From Desnuesiella massiliensis (GTDB taxonomy: Bacteria; Bacillota; Clostridia; Clostridiales; Clostridiaceae): 64,000 bases of DNA. How positions within the stretch are numbered: position 1 is the first letter of the stretch; each line of letters begins with the position of its first letter. The stretch is from the NCBI RefSeq assembly GCF_001403615.1, contig NZ_LN879456.1, positions 248,001-312,000 on the forward strand, given 5' to 3'. Of the stretch, positions 36,896 through 46,168 are shown piece after piece. The position numbers were made by a program, and so were the translations under genes. The notes beneath the pieces were generated by a model. The model did not search any database, had not been told where the DNA came from, and worked only from the letters and a program-made list of their open reading frames with translations.

Positions 36896-38023
36896 ATGGC
36901 AGACCAAAGACTAAATAAACTTGCGAAGCTGTTGGTTAATTATTCAACAGAAGTAAAGCCAGGAGATTTTGTGTTTGTAATGGGAGATGAAGTAACAACT
37001 CCTTGGGCTATTGAGGTAGTAAAAGAAGCCATAAAAGCAGGAGGGCACGTAGAAACATTACTAAACTCTAGTGAAATTAATGAAATTAAGCTTAAGTATA
37101 GTTCTCCAGAACAATTACAGGAGGAAAATTTTATTTTAAAAACCACCCTTGAAAAGTCAGATGTTTGGATAACTGCTTGGGGAAACAGGAACACAAAAGT
37201 AAATTCTAATATACCAGTAGAAAAATTACAGTATTCTGCTAAAGGAGCAGCTAGCTGGAGAAAAATATACTCAGAAAAGATGGGTAATGGTACTCTTAGA
37301 TGGTGCGGCACTCAATTTCCAACTTATGCAGATGCTCAAGAAGCTTCCATGAGTTTATCTGACTATGAAGAATTTGTATATGAGGCAGGGCTTTTAGACA
37401 AGGAAGATCCAGTATCTGAATGGAAAAAGATAAGTAAAGAGCAAGAGAGATGGGTAAAATATTTAGATACCAAAAAAGAGCTTCATATAATATCTGAAGG
37501 TACAGATATTAAAGTTAATATAGAAAAAAGAAAGTGGATTAATTGTGACGGTAAGGAAAACTTTCCAGACGGAGAGATATTTACATCCCCTGTAGAAGAT
37601 GGAGTAAATGGATATATTACCTTTAGTTTTCCGGGAATATATATGGGTAAAGAAATAGAGGGAATAAGATTAGAAATAGAAAATGGAAAGGTAATCAGAA
37701 GTGAAGCTAAAAAAGGGGAAGAACTTTTAAAAGCGATATTGAATACTGATGAAGGAGCCTCAACCTTTGGAGAAGTAGCTATAGGTACAAATTATGGAAT
37801 CAAAAAATTTACGAAGAATATGCTATTCGATGAAAAGATAGGAGGCACCATCCATATGGCCATAGGAGATTCTATGCCAGAAGCAGGTGGAAAAAATAGG
37901 TCCTCAATCCACTGGGATATGCTTTGCGATATGAGAAATGGTGGTAAAATCTATGCTGATGGTGAATTATTCTATGAGAATGGTAATTTTATAAATGAAA
38001 TTTTAGAAAAGTATAATTTATAA
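36896..38023 (+). CDS. M29-family metallo-aminopeptidase (AmpS/PepS-like)
   Basis: The protein has 375 aa. ATG 36896 is chosen (AAGGTGGGAG upstream); the frame opens earlier at 36854 but without a start site. M29 landmarks are DQRLNKLAKLLVNYSTEVKPGD-type N-terminal helix and strand, an FPDGEIFTSPVEDGVNG segment with a metal-binding Glu, GEVAIGTN, the His of GGTIHMAIGDS, and IHWDMLCDM with His and Asp ligands. The enzyme removes N-terminal residues from peptides in the cytosol. A bidirectional terminator follows. Confidence 0.9.
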   Translation: MADQRLNKLAKLLVNYSTEVKPGDFVFVMGDEVTTPWAIEVVKEAIKAGGHVETLLNSSEINEIKLKYSSPEQLQEENFILKTTLEKSDVWITAWGNRNTKVNSNIPVEKLQYSAKGAASWRKIYSEKMGNGTLRWCGTQFPTYADAQEASMSLSDYEEFVYEAGLLDKEDPVSEWKKISKEQERWVKYLDTKKELHIISEGTDIKVNIEKRKWINCDGKENFPDGEIFTSPVEDGVNGYITFSFPGIYMGKEIEGIRLEIENGKVIRSEAKKGEELLKAILNTDEGASTFGEVAIGTNYGIKKFTKNMLFDEKIGGTIHMAIGDSMPEAGGKNRSSIHWDMLCDMRNGGKIYADGELFYENGNFINEILEKYNL

Positions 38024-38030
38024 ATTATAT

Positions 38031-38077
38031 AAAATCCCCTTAGTCATAGGAAGTTTAATGACTGAAGGGGATTTTTT
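38031..38077. terminator. Bidirectional terminator between the aminopeptidase and dac genes
   Basis: AAAATCCCCTTAGTCAT and ATGACTGAAGGGGATTTT pair with one mismatch around a 13-base loop; it serves both convergent genes. Confidence 0.9.
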
Positions 38078-38084
38078 AACATGA

Positions 38085-39347
38085 CTAATATCTTCTACGT
38101 CTTCTTCTTCTACTCATTGTGCTTATCTTTGCTATTAATAAAGCTAAAACTATTAAAACTATAATTGCACCTAAAGAGGAAACAATATATACAAGTCTAT
38201 TAGCTTTAATAATTTCCTTAGAGGAGATCTCAGAGTAAAGGTCAGCTTTTTTTGTAGTATTTCTCTCTGAAACTACAAGGGTAGCAGCTTTTGCATCCTT
38301 AGTTAATTTCCATGGGTTGAGATTATTTAATTGTACATCCTTAGTAGTTTCTTTTTTATTTATTTCGTTGTCATAATATACCATATCTTCTTTAAGCACT
38401 AAAGGAACTTCAATAGTTTTAGTAGGCCCAAAGAATCTGAATAATTTATATTCTAGAGGAACAGTTTTTATAGCAGTATCTTTTTTAAATAGAGTAGTTG
38501 GTTTAGCTTCAAAACTCCAGTTAACAAGCTTTTCCATATCATTAAATACAAAGGTGTCATCCTTGTCATAAACTGATTTTAGCACAACACCTATAATAGT
38601 TCTTCCATCTCTTTCATAAACTGATGTCAGGCACTTTCCTGCGGGGGTTGTAGAACCTGTTTTTCCGCCTATATTACCATCCTTACCTAAAAGCTTATTT
38701 CTATTTTCAACGATAATCACAGTACCGGCAGAGGTTCTTATGGAATCTTTTTTTATTCCAATAGTTTCTTTAACCCAAGGATTTTCATAAGCAGCCTTTT
38801 GTATAAGAGCTAAATCGTAGGCTGTGGTATAATGATTATCATCATGAAGACCATTAGGGGTTACGAAATTTGTACCTTTTAAATTTAAAGCTTTTGCTTT
38901 TTCATTCATTAATTTTATAAATTCTGCAGAGTTATTTGCTACACTATCTGCTATCATATATGCAGAGTCATTAGCAGAAAAAAGCATTAATGCTTTCATT
39001 ACATCTTGAGCACTCATGGTTTCGCCTATGGCTATAGGTTTAAAATTGGTATTAAGAGAATACTGGGGCTGCTTTTTTGCACTTTCTGTGTAGGGTATTA
39101 CGTCCTCTTTTTTCTTATTTTCAGCAAAGAGTAGTGCAGTCATGAGTTTGGTGGTGCTAGCAGGATACATTTTTTGATCTATATTTTGAGCATATATTAT
39201 TTCTCCGGTTTGTCCATCTATAGAAATAGCTGCCTTTCCACTAAGAGTTGGCGGTGCAGCCTCTGCTTTAGCATCTAGAGTTAACAGTGGATTTATAAAA
39301 GATAAGGTTAAGGTTAAAACTAAAGTTGATATAATTTTTCTCTTCAA
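38085..39347 (-). CDS. D-alanyl-D-alanine carboxypeptidase (S11, DacF/PBP5-like)
   Basis: The start is likely the TTG at 39347, six bases after GGAGAG; an in-frame ATG at 39362 has no such site. The protein has 420 aa. A signal peptide covers about residues 1-29. The catalytic SxxK is STTK (64-67), then SAND and KTGS follow, the three motifs of the S11 family. A C-terminal beta domain, a membrane helix (LVYIVSSLGAIIVLIVLALL) and a tail of seven Arg before the last Tyr follow. PBP5-like enzymes usually anchor by an amphipathic helix, so a full membrane helix plus Arg tail is unusual. It trims pentapeptide stems outside the membrane. Confidence 0.9.
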   Translation of the reverse strand: MKRKIISTLVLTLTLSFINPLLTLDAKAEAAPPTLSGKAAISIDGQTGEIIYAQNIDQKMYPASTTKLMTALLFAENKKKEDVIPYTESAKKQPQYSLNTNFKPIAIGETMSAQDVMKALMLFSANDSAYMIADSVANNSAEFIKLMNEKAKALNLKGTNFVTPNGLHDDNHYTTAYDLALIQKAAYENPWVKETIGIKKDSIRTSAGTVIIVENRNKLLGKDGNIGGKTGSTTPAGKCLTSVYERDGRTIIGVVLKSVYDKDDTFVFNDMEKLVNWSFEAKPTTLFKKDTAIKTVPLEYKLFRFFGPTKTIEVPLVLKEDMVYYDNEINKKETTKDVQLNNLNPWKLTKDAKAATLVVSERNTTKKADLYSEISSKEIIKANRLVYIVSSLGAIIVLIVLALLIAKISTMSRRRRRRRY

Positions 39348-39485
39348 AGTGCATCTCTCCATTTAATAAAATATTATTGAATGTTATACTTTAATAGAAT
39401 TACAATGTATAGTATAACATTAATAAAGAGCTAGAACAACCTTTGTTATTATTTTTTAGTTATATTTAATTTTGAGGTGATGGAA

Positions 39486-40106
39486 TTGGATTTAAATAAC
39501 ATAAAGAGAGTATTTTTAGGAAGAACTCCTGGTATAATAGGCAAATTTAGAAAAAGTGCTGTAATGATTTTATTAGAGAAGTGCCAGGAGGAAATTTATA
39601 TTATTTTCGAGGTGAGAGCTAAAACTTTAAGGCATCAGCCAGGAGATATTTGCTTACCTGGGGGCAAAATGGAAGAAAATGAAACCTCAGAGGAAACTGC
39701 CGTTAGAGAAACCTTAGAGGAATTAAATCTAGTGAGAGAAGATATGGAATACATTGGTCCTATGGATTACTTTATAAGTCCTTATGGCTCTATAATGTAT
39801 CCGCATATAGCCTTACTAAAGAAGAAAGATATAAAGCCTAATCCTTCAGAGGTAGACCATATATTTAAAGTGCCATTGACCTATTTTATGGAAGTAGAAC
39901 CTAAATGTTATCCTATGAATATAGGTCCAAGATTTATGGAGGATTTTCCTTTTCATCTAATAAAGAAAGGGAAGGATTATAATTTTTCTAACGGAACTTT
40001 GAATCAATTTTTTTATGAGTATAACCAATACGTTATATGGGGATTTACGGCCTTGATAATAAAGTCCTTTATGGATATATTAAAAAATAAGGAGGTTGAT
40101 ATATAA
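39486..40106 (+). CDS. Nudix hydrolase, CoA pyrophosphatase type
   Basis: TTG 39486 lies 8 bases after TGAGG; ATG 39480 and GTG 39477 in the same frame lie too close. The Nudix box is GGKMEENETSEETAVRETLEEL, read here as G-(5)-E-(7)-RET-EEL. The preceding EVRAKTLRHQPGDICLPGG matches the LR-H-G---FPGG signature of CoA-type Nudix enzymes, with Leu replacing Phe. It probably cleaves CoA or acyl-CoA to 3',5'-ADP and phosphopantetheine. The protein is about 206 aa. Confidence 0.85.
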   Translation: MDLNNIKRVFLGRTPGIIGKFRKSAVMILLEKCQEEIYIIFEVRAKTLRHQPGDICLPGGKMEENETSEETAVRETLEELNLVREDMEYIGPMDYFISPYGSIMYPHIALLKKKDIKPNPSEVDHIFKVPLTYFMEVEPKCYPMNIGPRFMEDFPFHLIKKGKDYNFSNGTLNQFFYEYNQYVIWGFTALIIKSFMDILKNKEVDI

Positions 40107-40185
40107 ATACCATATTGAAATCTTGGTAGCTATATGTTAAGTTTTACTATATTACTTAAAATTAATAATTTGAAAGGAGAAAAAT

Positions 40186-41349
40186 ATGAATAATTTCACT
40201 TATTATAATCCCACTAAGATGATTTTTGGTAAGGACACCATATCTCAAATTGGAAAACAGATAAAAGAGCAAGGTATTAATAAGGTGTTGTTATTGTATG
40301 GTAAGGGATCTGTTATTAAAAATGGAGTTTATGATAAAGTGGTGGAATCCTTAAAAAGCAGTGGAGTTCAGCATGTAGATTTTTCGGGAGTTAAACCTAA
40401 TCCAGTTCTCTCAACGGTTAAAGAAGCCATAAAGGCTATGAAGGATAATTCTGTGGAAGCTATCTTAGCACTAGGTGGTGGAAGTGTTATTGATTCTGCT
40501 AAAGCTGCAGCAGCAGGATTTTACTATGAGGGTGATGTATGGGACCTATTTGAGAGAAAAGCTATGGTAAATAAGGCGCTACCTATATTCACTGTACTAA
40601 CTATTTCTGCTACAGGATCAGAAATGAATTCTGGAGGAGTAATCACAAATGAAGCAGAAAATAAAAAATGGTCTTTCGGATCTCCTTTATTATATCCTAA
40701 GGTATCAATAATTGACCCTACTATACAATTTACATTACCTGAAAATCAAACTGTTAATGGTGCAGTAGATACTTTAAGCCATGTATTTGAACTATATTTT
40801 GATGGAACAAGAAATACGGATATGATGGATGAATTGTCAGAAGGCATAATTAGAACTATGATGAAGCATGTAAAGATTCTTTTAAAGGACAAAGAAAATT
40901 ACGAATCTAGATGTGAGTTTACATGGAGCTCAACTTTAGCTTTAAATGGCATGAATGGTACAGGAAGAGTAGGAGATTGGTCAAGTCACCAGATAGAACA
41001 TTCTTTAAGTGCTTTTTATGATATTTCTCATGGGGCAGGATTAGCCATAGTATTCCCAGCTTGGATGAAATATGTTCAGCATTGTCATGTGGAGAAGTTT
41101 GAAAGATTTGCAGAAAGAATTTTTGATATTAAAGAAGGAAGTCCAGAAGAAAAAGGTATTAAGGCTATTGAAAAGCTAAAAGAGTTTTATAAGGAGATTG
41201 GAGCGCCTATATCTTTAAAAGAAGTTGAAATTCCAAGAGAAGATTTAAATAAGCTAGCAGAAAATGCAGCACTATTATCTCCCATAGGAAGCATGAAAAA
41301 ATTATATAAAGAAGATATTCTAAAAATATTAGAATTGTGTTATGAATAA
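40186..41349 (+). CDS. Iron-dependent alcohol dehydrogenase (butanol dehydrogenase-like)
   Basis: The protein has 387 aa. The N-terminal dinucleotide domain has GKGSVIKNGVYD and GGGSVIDSAKA. The iron site is visible as the Asp and His of GAVDTLSHVFELY and the His residues of SSHQIEHSLSAFYDISHGAG. It closely resembles clostridial NADPH- or NADH-dependent butanol dehydrogenases (BdhA/BdhB, YugJ/YugK type), which reduce aldehydes to alcohols in the cytosol. ATG 40186 follows AAAGGAGAA. Confidence 0.95.
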   Translation: MNNFTYYNPTKMIFGKDTISQIGKQIKEQGINKVLLLYGKGSVIKNGVYDKVVESLKSSGVQHVDFSGVKPNPVLSTVKEAIKAMKDNSVEAILALGGGSVIDSAKAAAAGFYYEGDVWDLFERKAMVNKALPIFTVLTISATGSEMNSGGVITNEAENKKWSFGSPLLYPKVSIIDPTIQFTLPENQTVNGAVDTLSHVFELYFDGTRNTDMMDELSEGIIRTMMKHVKILLKDKENYESRCEFTWSSTLALNGMNGTGRVGDWSSHQIEHSLSAFYDISHGAGLAIVFPAWMKYVQHCHVEKFERFAERIFDIKEGSPEEKGIKAIEKLKEFYKEIGAPISLKEVEIPREDLNKLAENAALLSPIGSMKKLYKEDILKILELCYE

Positions 41350-41380
41350 TAAAAACTTCTTAAGGAGCTTTTAGGTAATG

Positions 41381-41428
41381 AAAAAATAACTAGCCAGGTT
41401 ACTCGTATTTCTGACTAGTTATTTTTCT
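41381..41428. terminator. Bidirectional terminator; short member of a palindromic repeat family
   Basis: AAAAAATAACTAG and CTAGTTATTTTT pair. The arms and the loop GTTACTCGT match the outer part of the large element at 58134-58372, lacking its inner 170 bases or so. It separates convergent genes. Confidence 0.75.
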
Positions 41429-41772
41429 TAAGATGCTTTATGTTTTTTCGAACTAAAAATAAATGAGGAGATTATTATTGCAGCCAAGTAGATAAAAGGA
41501 ATAAATATAGATATCAAGGTGGCGCTTATAAAAAATTTTAAATAAATAAAAGCGCCAATGGATACTATTGCCCAAAATAAAGAAACATAGGACATTTTAT
41601 TGTTGGAATTTCTCCAACTATCTGGATCTTTCATATTTCCAACAATTTTACTTCTATTATCACTATGAGAAGAAGTTTTTATAACTATAAATTTGAAATA
41701 AATAAAAAATATTAAAGAAAGAACTCCCACAACTAAAAAGAAATAGGACATGGATATACTTGTTATTTGCAT
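41428..41772 (-). CDS. Small membrane protein, 114 aa
   Basis: Four hydrophobic segments can be seen: YFFLVVGVLSLIFFIYFKF at the N-terminus, a weaker SYVSLFWAIVSIGAFIYLKF, and two in the C-terminal half (TLISIFIPFIYLAAIIISSF). A polar loop with DPDSWRNSNNK separates the first from the rest. The C-terminus is basic (SSKKHKAS). The family is not recognised. The gene is alone on the minus strand. Confidence 0.65.
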   Translation of the reverse strand: MQITSISMSYFFLVVGVLSLIFFIYFKFIVIKTSSHSDNRSKIVGNMKDPDSWRNSNNKMSYVSLFWAIVSIGAFIYLKFFISATLISIFIPFIYLAAIIISSFIFSSKKHKAS

Positions 41773-41910
41773 AATATCACCACCAATAAAAAGATTTTAT
41801 GGTTATTAGTATATCCACATTGAAATATTATATAACTTGATATAAATAAAAATACTAGTTAAAATTATATTATAATGCATATAATACATTGATTGGATGG
41901 AGGAGATAAA

Positions 41911-42552
41911 ATGGATGTTAATACTCTTCATAATGAACTAATAGCACAAAGAACTGTGGAAACCTTAAAGAGAAATGGATTTGAAGCACTATATTTTAAT
42001 AGCAAGGAAGAAGCCAGTGATTATATACTTAATTTTGTAAAAGCTGGTGATAAAGTTGGTTTCGGCGGATCTATGACCATAAAGGCTATGGATATGCAGA
42101 ATAAGGTTAAGGAAAAAGGTGCTGTAGTTTTAGATCATGGAGATGCAAATTTAAATGCTGATGAAAAGCTAGAGGTGATGAGAGCACAATTAACTAGTGA
42201 TTTATTTTTATGCAGCACTAATGCAGTAACTATAGATGAAGGGTCATTGATAAATATAGATGGATCAGGAAATAGAGTAGCTGCTATGACCTTTGGTCCT
42301 AAGAGGGTTATAGTGGTAGTGGGCATAAATAAACTTTGCAAGAATGAAGACCAAGCCTTTGAAAGATTGAAGCAAATTGCCTGTCCTAAAAATAACATAA
42401 GATTAAACATGCCAAATCCTTGTACTAAAACAGGAATATGCATGGACTGCAAAGGTGAATCTAGGATTTGCAGGATATATTCTGTTTTCAAGAGAAGACC
42501 TATGAAAAATGATATGACAGTTTTAATTGTAGGAGAAACTTTAGGGTATTAG
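41911..42552 (+). CDS. LUD-domain protein (YkgG/DUF162 type)
   Basis: ATG 41911 follows GGAGGAGAT; the frame begins 18 bases earlier. The protein has 213 aa. GFGGSMTIKAMDM, FLCSTNAVTIDEGSLINIDG and KRVIVVVGINKLC are the main motifs of the LUD domain. A C-terminal CxxxxxCMDCKGESRIC cluster occurs in the clostridial variants and may bind metal. LUD proteins such as LutC act in lactate oxidation, but no lutA or lutB lies nearby, so the role is open. Confidence 0.85.
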   Translation: MDVNTLHNELIAQRTVETLKRNGFEALYFNSKEEASDYILNFVKAGDKVGFGGSMTIKAMDMQNKVKEKGAVVLDHGDANLNADEKLEVMRAQLTSDLFLCSTNAVTIDEGSLINIDGSGNRVAAMTFGPKRVIVVVGINKLCKNEDQAFERLKQIACPKNNIRLNMPNPCTKTGICMDCKGESRICRIYSVFKRRPMKNDMTVLIVGETLGY

Positions 42553-42636
42553 GTGTTATTTGGAATATAGTTTGATAAAACTTTAAGTTGAAAATAGTGA
42601 TAAAAAGTGTTAACCTAAATCTAGAGAATTAAATAA

Positions 42637-42776
42637 ATGAATTTTTATGAGGGAATGCGGTTCAAGGCCGCAGCAGCCCCCGCTACTGTAAGAGCTGACG
42701 AAGGATGCTTATAACCACTCAAATCTTTGGGGAAGGTTATCTAGAGGACGAAGCTCAAGCCAGGATATCTTATGAG
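42637..42776 (+). promoter_or_regulatory. Cobalamin (B12) riboswitch
   Basis: The conserved core is present: GAGGGAATGCGG, then GCCGCAGCAGCCCCCGCTAC followed by TGTAAG, and the B12 box AAGCCAGGATATC at about 42759-42771. Short flanking repeats (TTATGAG on each side) can close the structure. A terminator follows at 42853, so binding of adenosylcobalamin or another cobalamin is expected to stop transcription of the five genes downstream. Confidence 0.95.
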
Positions 42777-42852
42777 AATTCTTATTTATGAAACTGCCTT
42801 CGGAGGGAAGGTAAAGGTTTAATGCAGAAAACTGCTTTTTAAAGAAAAATCT

Positions 42853-42879
42853 TTGCCAGACTTCGGTCTGGCTTTTGTT
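42853..42879 (+). terminator. Riboswitch-controlled terminator
   Basis: GCCAGA and TCTGGC form a stem with loop CTTCGG, followed by TTTTG. It stands between the riboswitch and the first gene. Confidence 0.8.
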
Positions 42880-42916
42880 ATTCTATAGAAAAGTTTTTTA
42901 TAAGAAAGGTATTTTT

Positions 42917-43783
42917 ATGAGAAATAGTTTTGAAGGGCTCCATATAGTACCAGCAATCTTTTTTATTATAAGTTTAGTAATAATGATATTATCTATAAAT
43001 AATCTGGCAGTATTACTAGCTATATTTGTAGGGCTTGTTGAAATTTTCATATTGTGCAATAGCGTTAAAAATTTAAAAAATAGTATTAAGTTTTTTATTC
43101 CTTTAGCTATTATTACCACTATTATCAATATGATATTCTCTCAAATGGGAAGTACTATATTGTTTTTTATTGGAAGTAAAGCCTTTACTTTAGAGACACT
43201 AATTTATGCTCTTTTAATGAGTTTTAAGATTTTATTAATATTACTTTCTTTTCAAGTTTTTGATTTCATAATAGATTCGGATCAGGCGGTTTCTTTTTTT
43301 TCAAAAATAATGCCTAAAGCTACCTTGACCATATTAATTGCACTTAAACTCCTTCCAAACATGAAGAATAGAATAAAGGAATTGAAAGATGTTTATAGGG
43401 TGAGAGGGGTAAACTATGACGCTAAGGGAATTAAAGAGAATATAATAAATTCTGTGCCATTACTATCAATATTACTGGAAGATTCTTTAGAGGGTTCTTT
43501 TGACATAGCAGAGTCTGCTTATGTAAGAGGCTTTTTAAGTAATAAAAGAAGTATCTATGAAAAAACTACTTTTAAGTTAATAGATACATTTTTTATTATA
43601 AATATAATTACGGGATTAACATACTTTTTTATGAGCTATAATTCTATAACTACGGATAGTATAGCCTTAAATTATAAATTGGAAAGCTTAATGAATTTAA
43701 AAACTTTAATTTTCCTTATGCTGTTGGCTATAGAATTTATAATAATTTTTATGATATTAAGATGTAAAAGCAAAAGAGTATAA
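42917..43783 (+). CDS. ECF transporter T component (EcfT)
   Basis: ATG 42917 follows AGAAAGG; the frame opens at 42875 inside the terminator. The protein has 288 aa with about six membrane helices. The two coupling-helix motifs that contact the ATPases are visible as YRVRGVNYDA and ESAYVRGFLS. It is the first gene after the riboswitch. The EcfT links the S component to the ATPases; a dedicated T gene in the operon suggests a group I ECF transporter serving one vitamin. Confidence 0.9.
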   Translation: MRNSFEGLHIVPAIFFIISLVIMILSINNLAVLLAIFVGLVEIFILCNSVKNLKNSIKFFIPLAIITTIINMIFSQMGSTILFFIGSKAFTLETLIYALLMSFKILLILLSFQVFDFIIDSDQAVSFFSKIMPKATLTILIALKLLPNMKNRIKELKDVYRVRGVNYDAKGIKENIINSVPLLSILLEDSLEGSFDIAESAYVRGFLSNKRSIYEKTTFKLIDTFFIINIITGLTYFFMSYNSITTDSIALNYKLESLMNLKTLIFLMLLAIEFIIIFMILRCKSKRV

Positions 43784-43801
43784 ATAGGAAGGATTTTATC
43801 T

Positions 43802-45457
43802 ATGGCATATATAAGTATTGAAGATTTGGATTATTACTATGCAAATAGCAATAAAAAATCCTTAGATAGTATTAATCTAAAGATAGAAAAAGGAGAACTT
43901 ATATTTATATTAGGAAAGTCTGGTTCAGGGAAGTCTACCCTAGCTAGAGCACTAACAGGAGCTGTCCCTAATTTCTATGGTGGTAAAATCAAGGGAGATA
44001 TAAAGATTAATAATAGAAGCCTTAAGGATCTAACTCATTACGAAAGAGCAAAGGAAACAACTATGGTGTTTCAAGATCCGGAAAAACAGCTTTTTATGAA
44101 TAAAGTACATAGAGAGATAGCCTTTGGATTAGAAAACATTGGAATAGACTCAGAACATATAAAGAGAAGAGTATGGGAATCAATGCAGTTTTGTAATATA
44201 TTAGATATTTGGTATAGAGATATAAATACCTTATCTGGCGGACAAAAGCAAAAGGTTGCTATTGCCTCGGCTTTAGCAGTACTCACTAATTGTATTGTAT
44301 TAGATGAACCTCTTTCTCAGCTAGATCCTATTGTAGCAGAAGAAATTATTTCACTTATAAAAAAAGTAAACGAGGAGCTGGGGATTACTATAATTATTAT
44401 TGAACAAAGGATAGATAAGTGGTTTGACTTTGCAGATAGAATAGTGATTATGGAAGAGGGAAGATTAGGTTTTGTAGGAACTCAAAAAGAACTTTTTGAA
44501 AAAAATCATGTTAGTTATTTTCCAAATTATTTAAAGGCCTATAAGGCCTTAGGCTGTGAAGTCTTTCCAGAGAACTTTAAAAAATGCAGAGGTATAATTT
44601 CAAGCTTAAATATTAAATCTAAAGCTTTTGAAGATAATGTCATAAAAAAAGAGAGCAATTTTTTTCATAGGTTAACTATGAAGGAAAGAAATAATGCTAA
44701 AAGCTTGCTTCAAATAGAGAAACTTAAGGTGAACTATGGTGATATTAAAGCTGTTGATCAATTGAGCTTTGTATTAGAAAAGAATGATTTTTGTTTCATA
44801 CTAGGGGCCAATGGATCGGGAAAAAGCTCCTTATTTAAAGCTATAATGAACTTGGTACCTTTTGAAGGAACTATAAAATCTCCTTTAGGAAATCACAATG
44901 ATTTAGCTACTTACGAAATTTCAAGGCATATTGGCTATGTATCACAAAATCCTAATGATTATATATCTAAGGATACAGTATATGATGAGCTTGTGTTTAC
45001 TTTAAATAATCATGGTATGGAAGTGGAAGAGAATAGGGTTAACGCTATATTAAAAGAGCTAGGTATTGAACACTTAGCAAAGATGAATCCTAGAGATTTG
45101 AGTGGAGGAGAAAGACAAAGAGTTGCTATTGCCTCTATTTTAGTACTTAAGCCTGAGGTAATTCTACTAGATGAACCTACCAGAGGGTTAGATTGGCAAG
45201 CTAAAGTAAATTTAGGAAATATATTAAGAGAATTAAAACAAAGGGGAAAAACAATTCTAGTAATCACTCATGATGTGGATTTTGCTTCAGAGTATGGAAA
45301 TAAAATAGTAATTATGATTAACGGTAGAATTGTATCAGAAGGGAGTCCTAGAGAGATTTTTTTAAACGGAATATATTATAAGTCCTCTGTAAGCAAGCTA
45401 TTTTGGAACAAAGCCCCGTTTATTTCTCTTGAGGATTTAAAAAATATTGTTAATTAG
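43802..45457 (+). CDS. Fused double ATPase of the ECF transporter (EcfA-EcfA')
   Basis: The protein has 551 aa and contains two ABC domains. Domain 1 (about residues 1-230) has GKSGSGKST, LSGGQKQK and CIVLDEPLSQLDP; domain 2 (about 300-540) has GANGSGKSS, LSGGERQR and VILLDEPTRGLD. Both sites look active. The gene is 18 bases after ecfT. Tandem fusion of the two EcfA proteins is known in some ECF systems. It powers cobalamin uptake here. Confidence 0.9.
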   Translation: MAYISIEDLDYYYANSNKKSLDSINLKIEKGELIFILGKSGSGKSTLARALTGAVPNFYGGKIKGDIKINNRSLKDLTHYERAKETTMVFQDPEKQLFMNKVHREIAFGLENIGIDSEHIKRRVWESMQFCNILDIWYRDINTLSGGQKQKVAIASALAVLTNCIVLDEPLSQLDPIVAEEIISLIKKVNEELGITIIIIEQRIDKWFDFADRIVIMEEGRLGFVGTQKELFEKNHVSYFPNYLKAYKALGCEVFPENFKKCRGIISSLNIKSKAFEDNVIKKESNFFHRLTMKERNNAKSLLQIEKLKVNYGDIKAVDQLSFVLEKNDFCFILGANGSGKSSLFKAIMNLVPFEGTIKSPLGNHNDLATYEISRHIGYVSQNPNDYISKDTVYDELVFTLNNHGMEVEENRVNAILKELGIEHLAKMNPRDLSGGERQRVAIASILVLKPEVILLDEPTRGLDWQAKVNLGNILRELKQRGKTILVITHDVDFASEYGNKIVIMINGRIVSEGSPREIFLNGIYYKSSVSKLFWNKAPFISLEDLKNIVN

Positions 45458-45469
45458 GGAGAACATCCT

Positions 45470-46156
45470 ATGAAAAAAATAATAGCTTTTATTTTAGTGT
45501 TCATGATGATTCTATTGATTTATATTAACTATTCATTAAAGGACTATGACAGGTTATCTTTGGTGATTACCTTATGCCTTCTATTTATGCTGTTTTTAAG
45601 TTATTTCTATTTTGAAAAAGGAGAAATGGGAACTAAGGAAATAGCTCTCATAGCTACCTTAAGTGCTTTTGCTGCAGCAGCTAGGGTGCCTTTTGCTGCT
45701 ATACCAAATGTGCAGCCTACTACTTTTGTAGTAGCTTTAGCAGGTTATGTTTTTGGATGTTATGAGGGTTTTTTAGTAGGTGCTACCACCGCCTTCATAT
45801 CTAATATATTCCTAGGCCAAGGACCTTGGACTCCATGGCAAATGCTAGGGTGGGGAGTAGTTGGCATTATATCTGGAGCTTTAAGAATAAGAAAAAAATT
45901 TCTTAAAGCTGAAACTTTTGCTTTAATATGCTTTGCTTACGGTTTTTTATTTGATTGGATAATGAACCTATGGCATATTATAGGCTTTGTAAGACCTATA
46001 AATTTAAAAACTATTGGAGCAGCTTATTTAACAGGTATAACCTTTGATATTCTTCATGCTACAGGTAATTTTATATTTGCTATGATATTTTATGAAAAAT
46101 TTTTAAAGATATTTTTAAGATTTAAAAATAGGCTCAGTGTGACCTATTTAAAATAA
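45470..46156 (+). CDS. ECF transporter S component, CbrT-like (cobalamin)
   Basis: The protein has 228 aa. A first pair of helices (about residues 3-50) is followed by the S-component core with six helices. EIALIATLSAFAAAARVPFA is the start of the core and has small residues suited to contact EcfT. PNVQPTTFVVALAGYVFG and LGQGPWTPWQMLGWGVVG are the distinctive loops of the CbrT type, whose Lactobacillus member transports cobalamin and cobinamide. The riboswitch upstream supports the same substrate. The gene lies 12 bases after the ATPase gene. Confidence 0.85.
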   Translation: MKKIIAFILVFMMILLIYINYSLKDYDRLSLVITLCLLFMLFLSYFYFEKGEMGTKEIALIATLSAFAAAARVPFAAIPNVQPTTFVVALAGYVFGCYEGFLVGATTAFISNIFLGQGPWTPWQMLGWGVVGIISGALRIRKKFLKAETFALICFAYGFLFDWIMNLWHIIGFVRPINLKTIGAAYLTGITFDILHATGNFIFAMIFYEKFLKIFLRFKNRLSVTYLK

Positions 46157-46168
46157 GGGGGATTTATA

